64,000 bases of DNA from Mytilisepta virgata (lineage: Eukaryota; Mollusca; Bivalvia; Mytilida; Mytilidae): positions 28,338,501 through 28,402,500 of the forward strand of contig CM051518.1 in the NCBI GenBank assembly GCA_028015205.1. Direction: 5' to 3'. How positions within the stretch are numbered: position 1 is the stretch's first letter; each line of letters opens with the position of its first letter. The notes below the pieces were generated by a model. That model ran no database searches. It was not told the origin of the DNA and saw only the letters and a program-made list of their open reading frames with translations. This document shows, in pieces, positions 61,742 through 64,000 of this stretch. Made by a program: the position numbers and the translations under genes.

Positions 61742-63300
61742 AATACACATGTATTAGCAAATGCGAAGGATGAATTTTATATATCGAAATTTGAGGCTTT
61801 TCAGTAGGGCATTATTCTAATACTAAAATAGTCTTACCTATTTATTATTAAGATCCTAGGAAAAAAATACAGCTTTTGCTTGAAGTAAGATTCCGGAATA
61901 TAGTGTAGCAGACATTAGGGCGTTTTGTCCATGTTAAGTTTCATCAGATAAGCAAAGCAGAATCAAGTTTGCTCTTGTGTTATTACCCCATGTTTTATTA
62001 CCTTTATTACTAATTATATTGACATTAATATGACATAGGAAAAAACTACAACAGTTGTAGCTATATTGTAACCTACAATTTAAAACCCATATGATTTCAA
62101 AGAATATCTATATCCTATTTTATGGGTTTAAGCAATAAATTGATCCCAAAGGTTTTCTAGAAAATGTGAATATACATTGTTACAAAGATAAAATCTAAAA
62201 ATAAATATATCCATCAAATAAGTGGTCTTATCTATAAAGAAAATCGAAGTATTAGTTTATATATTGACATATAATTGAAGAATGATTTGGTACATATAGA
62301 TTTTAGACTTCTAAAATGAGATTTGTATCTGGCGCCATATATCAGTATTACAAACAATGTCATCTAGAACAATTCAAGGAAAACAATACCTTTCATCGGG
62401 GAATCAAAATTATTATTTTATCTGGAATGATACGGTTTTTATTATATGAATATGAAATACAAAAGACCATTAGAATTCGTACGAAGATGACTTTTCTTTT
62501 TGTGTTCTGGCGAAAGATGAAGAATCACAGAATTACGAAAATTCAGATAGATTAAATGCTTCTATTATTCCATATTCCCCTTAAGTATTTGTAAGAAATT
62601 TTCGTTTTCCATAAATCTTGATTTATTTTATCAATTCTCATTACAATACATCATGCTAAACGTTATCTGAGGTCTCTATGAGTCTCTGCAATTGGTGCTA
62701 TAAATTAGAAAATTATAAGATATTCTAATCGACCCTGTATACAAACACCACGTTGCATCCAGCATTTGTTTCATCTAAGGTCCTTTATAGGGATTTTTTT
62801 AGCATAAATATACAAATGAAAGGAAATGGAGTATGCATCAGTGATACAACATCTCCGATCAAATGATACAGAATGAAGAGTTTGTTACGAGGCTCTCAAA
62901 AATGACATTAAGTTCACATTACAAGACAATGACTTATTATATTCTAAATTTCACGATGCAAACTTATTCAAGACTATAACATTCAAATGCATATATAAAA
63001 GGATAAGAGAAAAATGATAATAGATACAGCGAAAGACGCAAAATAAGAATGTAGCAATCGGGGTAGCAATATAAGTAAATTTCATTTACTACAAAATAAA
63101 ATTTTTTTCAACTCTGTCTATTTAAGTTAACGATTAAAAAAAAAAATATAAAACACTTTTAAGAAGAAAAAAAATGAAAAGTAACTTTGAATCATATTGT
63201 TGAACAATGGATTTTGTATTTATAATAATTTTGACGAAAGTTTATTATCAAATTTAAAGAGACTTTAAAGCTTCCAATTACTATTCTTTATGGCATTCGA
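61742..63300. other. intergenic DNA, no gene recognised
   Basis: AT-rich. The 79-codon plus-strand frame at 62316..62555 has no recognisable domain. No repeat structure seen. Confidence 0.45.
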
Positions 63301-63334
63301 ATGTTTAAAAACTCAATAATGAAGTTATATATGG

Positions 63335-64000
63335 TCATAGCTATGTTATCTGTATTTGAAATCACGTTAATTATATTCAGTTTTTTCAATCGAATATCAA
63401 AATCACGTAATTTGTTTTCAATATCGCGTTATCTATATTCAAAACCTTGTTATTTTATTCAATATCTTGTTATTTATTTTCAGTACCCAGTTCAGTATTT
63501 GTATTCAACGACTTGTTTATATCCAATACATCACTTTTTCATCTAATATCTCGATATTTATATTCATTGTCGCGTTATTAGTATATACTTCGACATTTAT
63601 TTTTGTATAGAAATGTAATGATATTTATATTCAATACCAGGTTATTTTTATATCATTTAATTTGATTTGAATACTGCATTTTTATTGGTTGAACAGCATA
63701 GAGCAACATTGGTTATATACTGTATAACCTGGTTTGGTCTTGTGACATCACCAACGTATTAATCCGCCACTTGTAAATTAAAATAATCCCAAGTTATTAT
63801 TGTGCTTGAATCGAGGAATCATTGTACTTCTGTTTGGAAATTAAATCATAAGGAATATTTCCAACTTTTGAACAGGTTATATCGTTAACCTGTTTAAAAA
63901 ATGGAAAACATTCCTTAATTAATATCTAGTCACTTATATCTATTATCAAGTTATTTGTGTTCAAAGTCAAGTTATTCATTATCTTGTTATTTTTATAGGC
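63335..64000 (+). repeat. degenerate ~25-bp repeat tract
   Basis: Variants of TATTCAATATCTTGTTATTT recur (TATTCAAAACCTTGTTATTT, TATTCAACGACTTGTTTATA, TATTCATTGTCGCGTTATTA) from 63335 to about 63660 and again after 63920. Very worn array or low-complexity AT-rich sequence; it runs off the right edge. Confidence 0.55.

Overview
This is AT-rich animal nuclear DNA with spliced genes, almost certainly from a bivalve mollusc and possibly a mussel (Mytilus-like). That assignment is an inference from the interspersed repeats I recognise: AGCTCACCTGG-type repeats, pearl-like elements with an ACGG-type microsatellite, and a tRNA-headed SINE whose tail ends in AACAAACAAA. I could run no database search.

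There are three real genes. (1) MRPL4 (mitochondrial ribosomal protein uL4m), minus strand. Three 5' exons lie at 752..3013 and the rest lies off the left edge. (2) POLR2G (RPB7 subunit of RNA polymerase II), plus strand, complete in eight coding exons from 3174 to 19033 and giving 172 aa. The last intron is 8.7 kb and full of transposons, and the last coding exon is only 14 nt. The MRPL4 and POLR2G start codons are 160 bp apart in divergent orientation, so they probably share a bidirectional promoter. (3) A muscarinic-type acetylcholine receptor, minus strand. Coding exon 1 (54030..52224) holds TM1 to TM6 and coding exon 2 (36840..36668) holds TM7 and the tail, giving 659 aa. The intron between them is 15.4 kb.

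Layout: 1-3.0 kb MRPL4 5' part; 3.0-3.2 kb divergent promoter; 3.2-19.4 kb POLR2G, whose last intron carries a hAT remnant, three long AGCTCACC-type repeats and a SINE; 19.7-20.7 kb a 152-bp tandem array; 20.7-36.6 kb gene-poor DNA with small foldback or MITE elements, a 75-bp minisatellite and a full SINE with a 15-bp target duplication; 36.7-54.0 kb the receptor gene, whose intron holds a 55-bp array, two pearl-like elements, a DIRS-type retrotransposon nested in an older repeat, and a 36-bp array; 54-58.6 kb intergenic DNA with repeats; 58.65-61.74 kb a large inverted-repeat mobile element; 61.7-64 kb AT-rich DNA.

The most unusual object is at 58652..61735. Two nearly identical arms of about 1.1 kb are inverted around an 897-bp spacer, with TATGG/CCATA termini and a 6-bp target duplication (TTTTGC). 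Each arm has an outer block of about 21-bp tandem repeats and an inner broken copy of the front of an integrase-like transposase (SAM-like domain plus helix-turn-helix). It looks like a snap-back, foldback-type non-autonomous element built from one end of a larger transposon.
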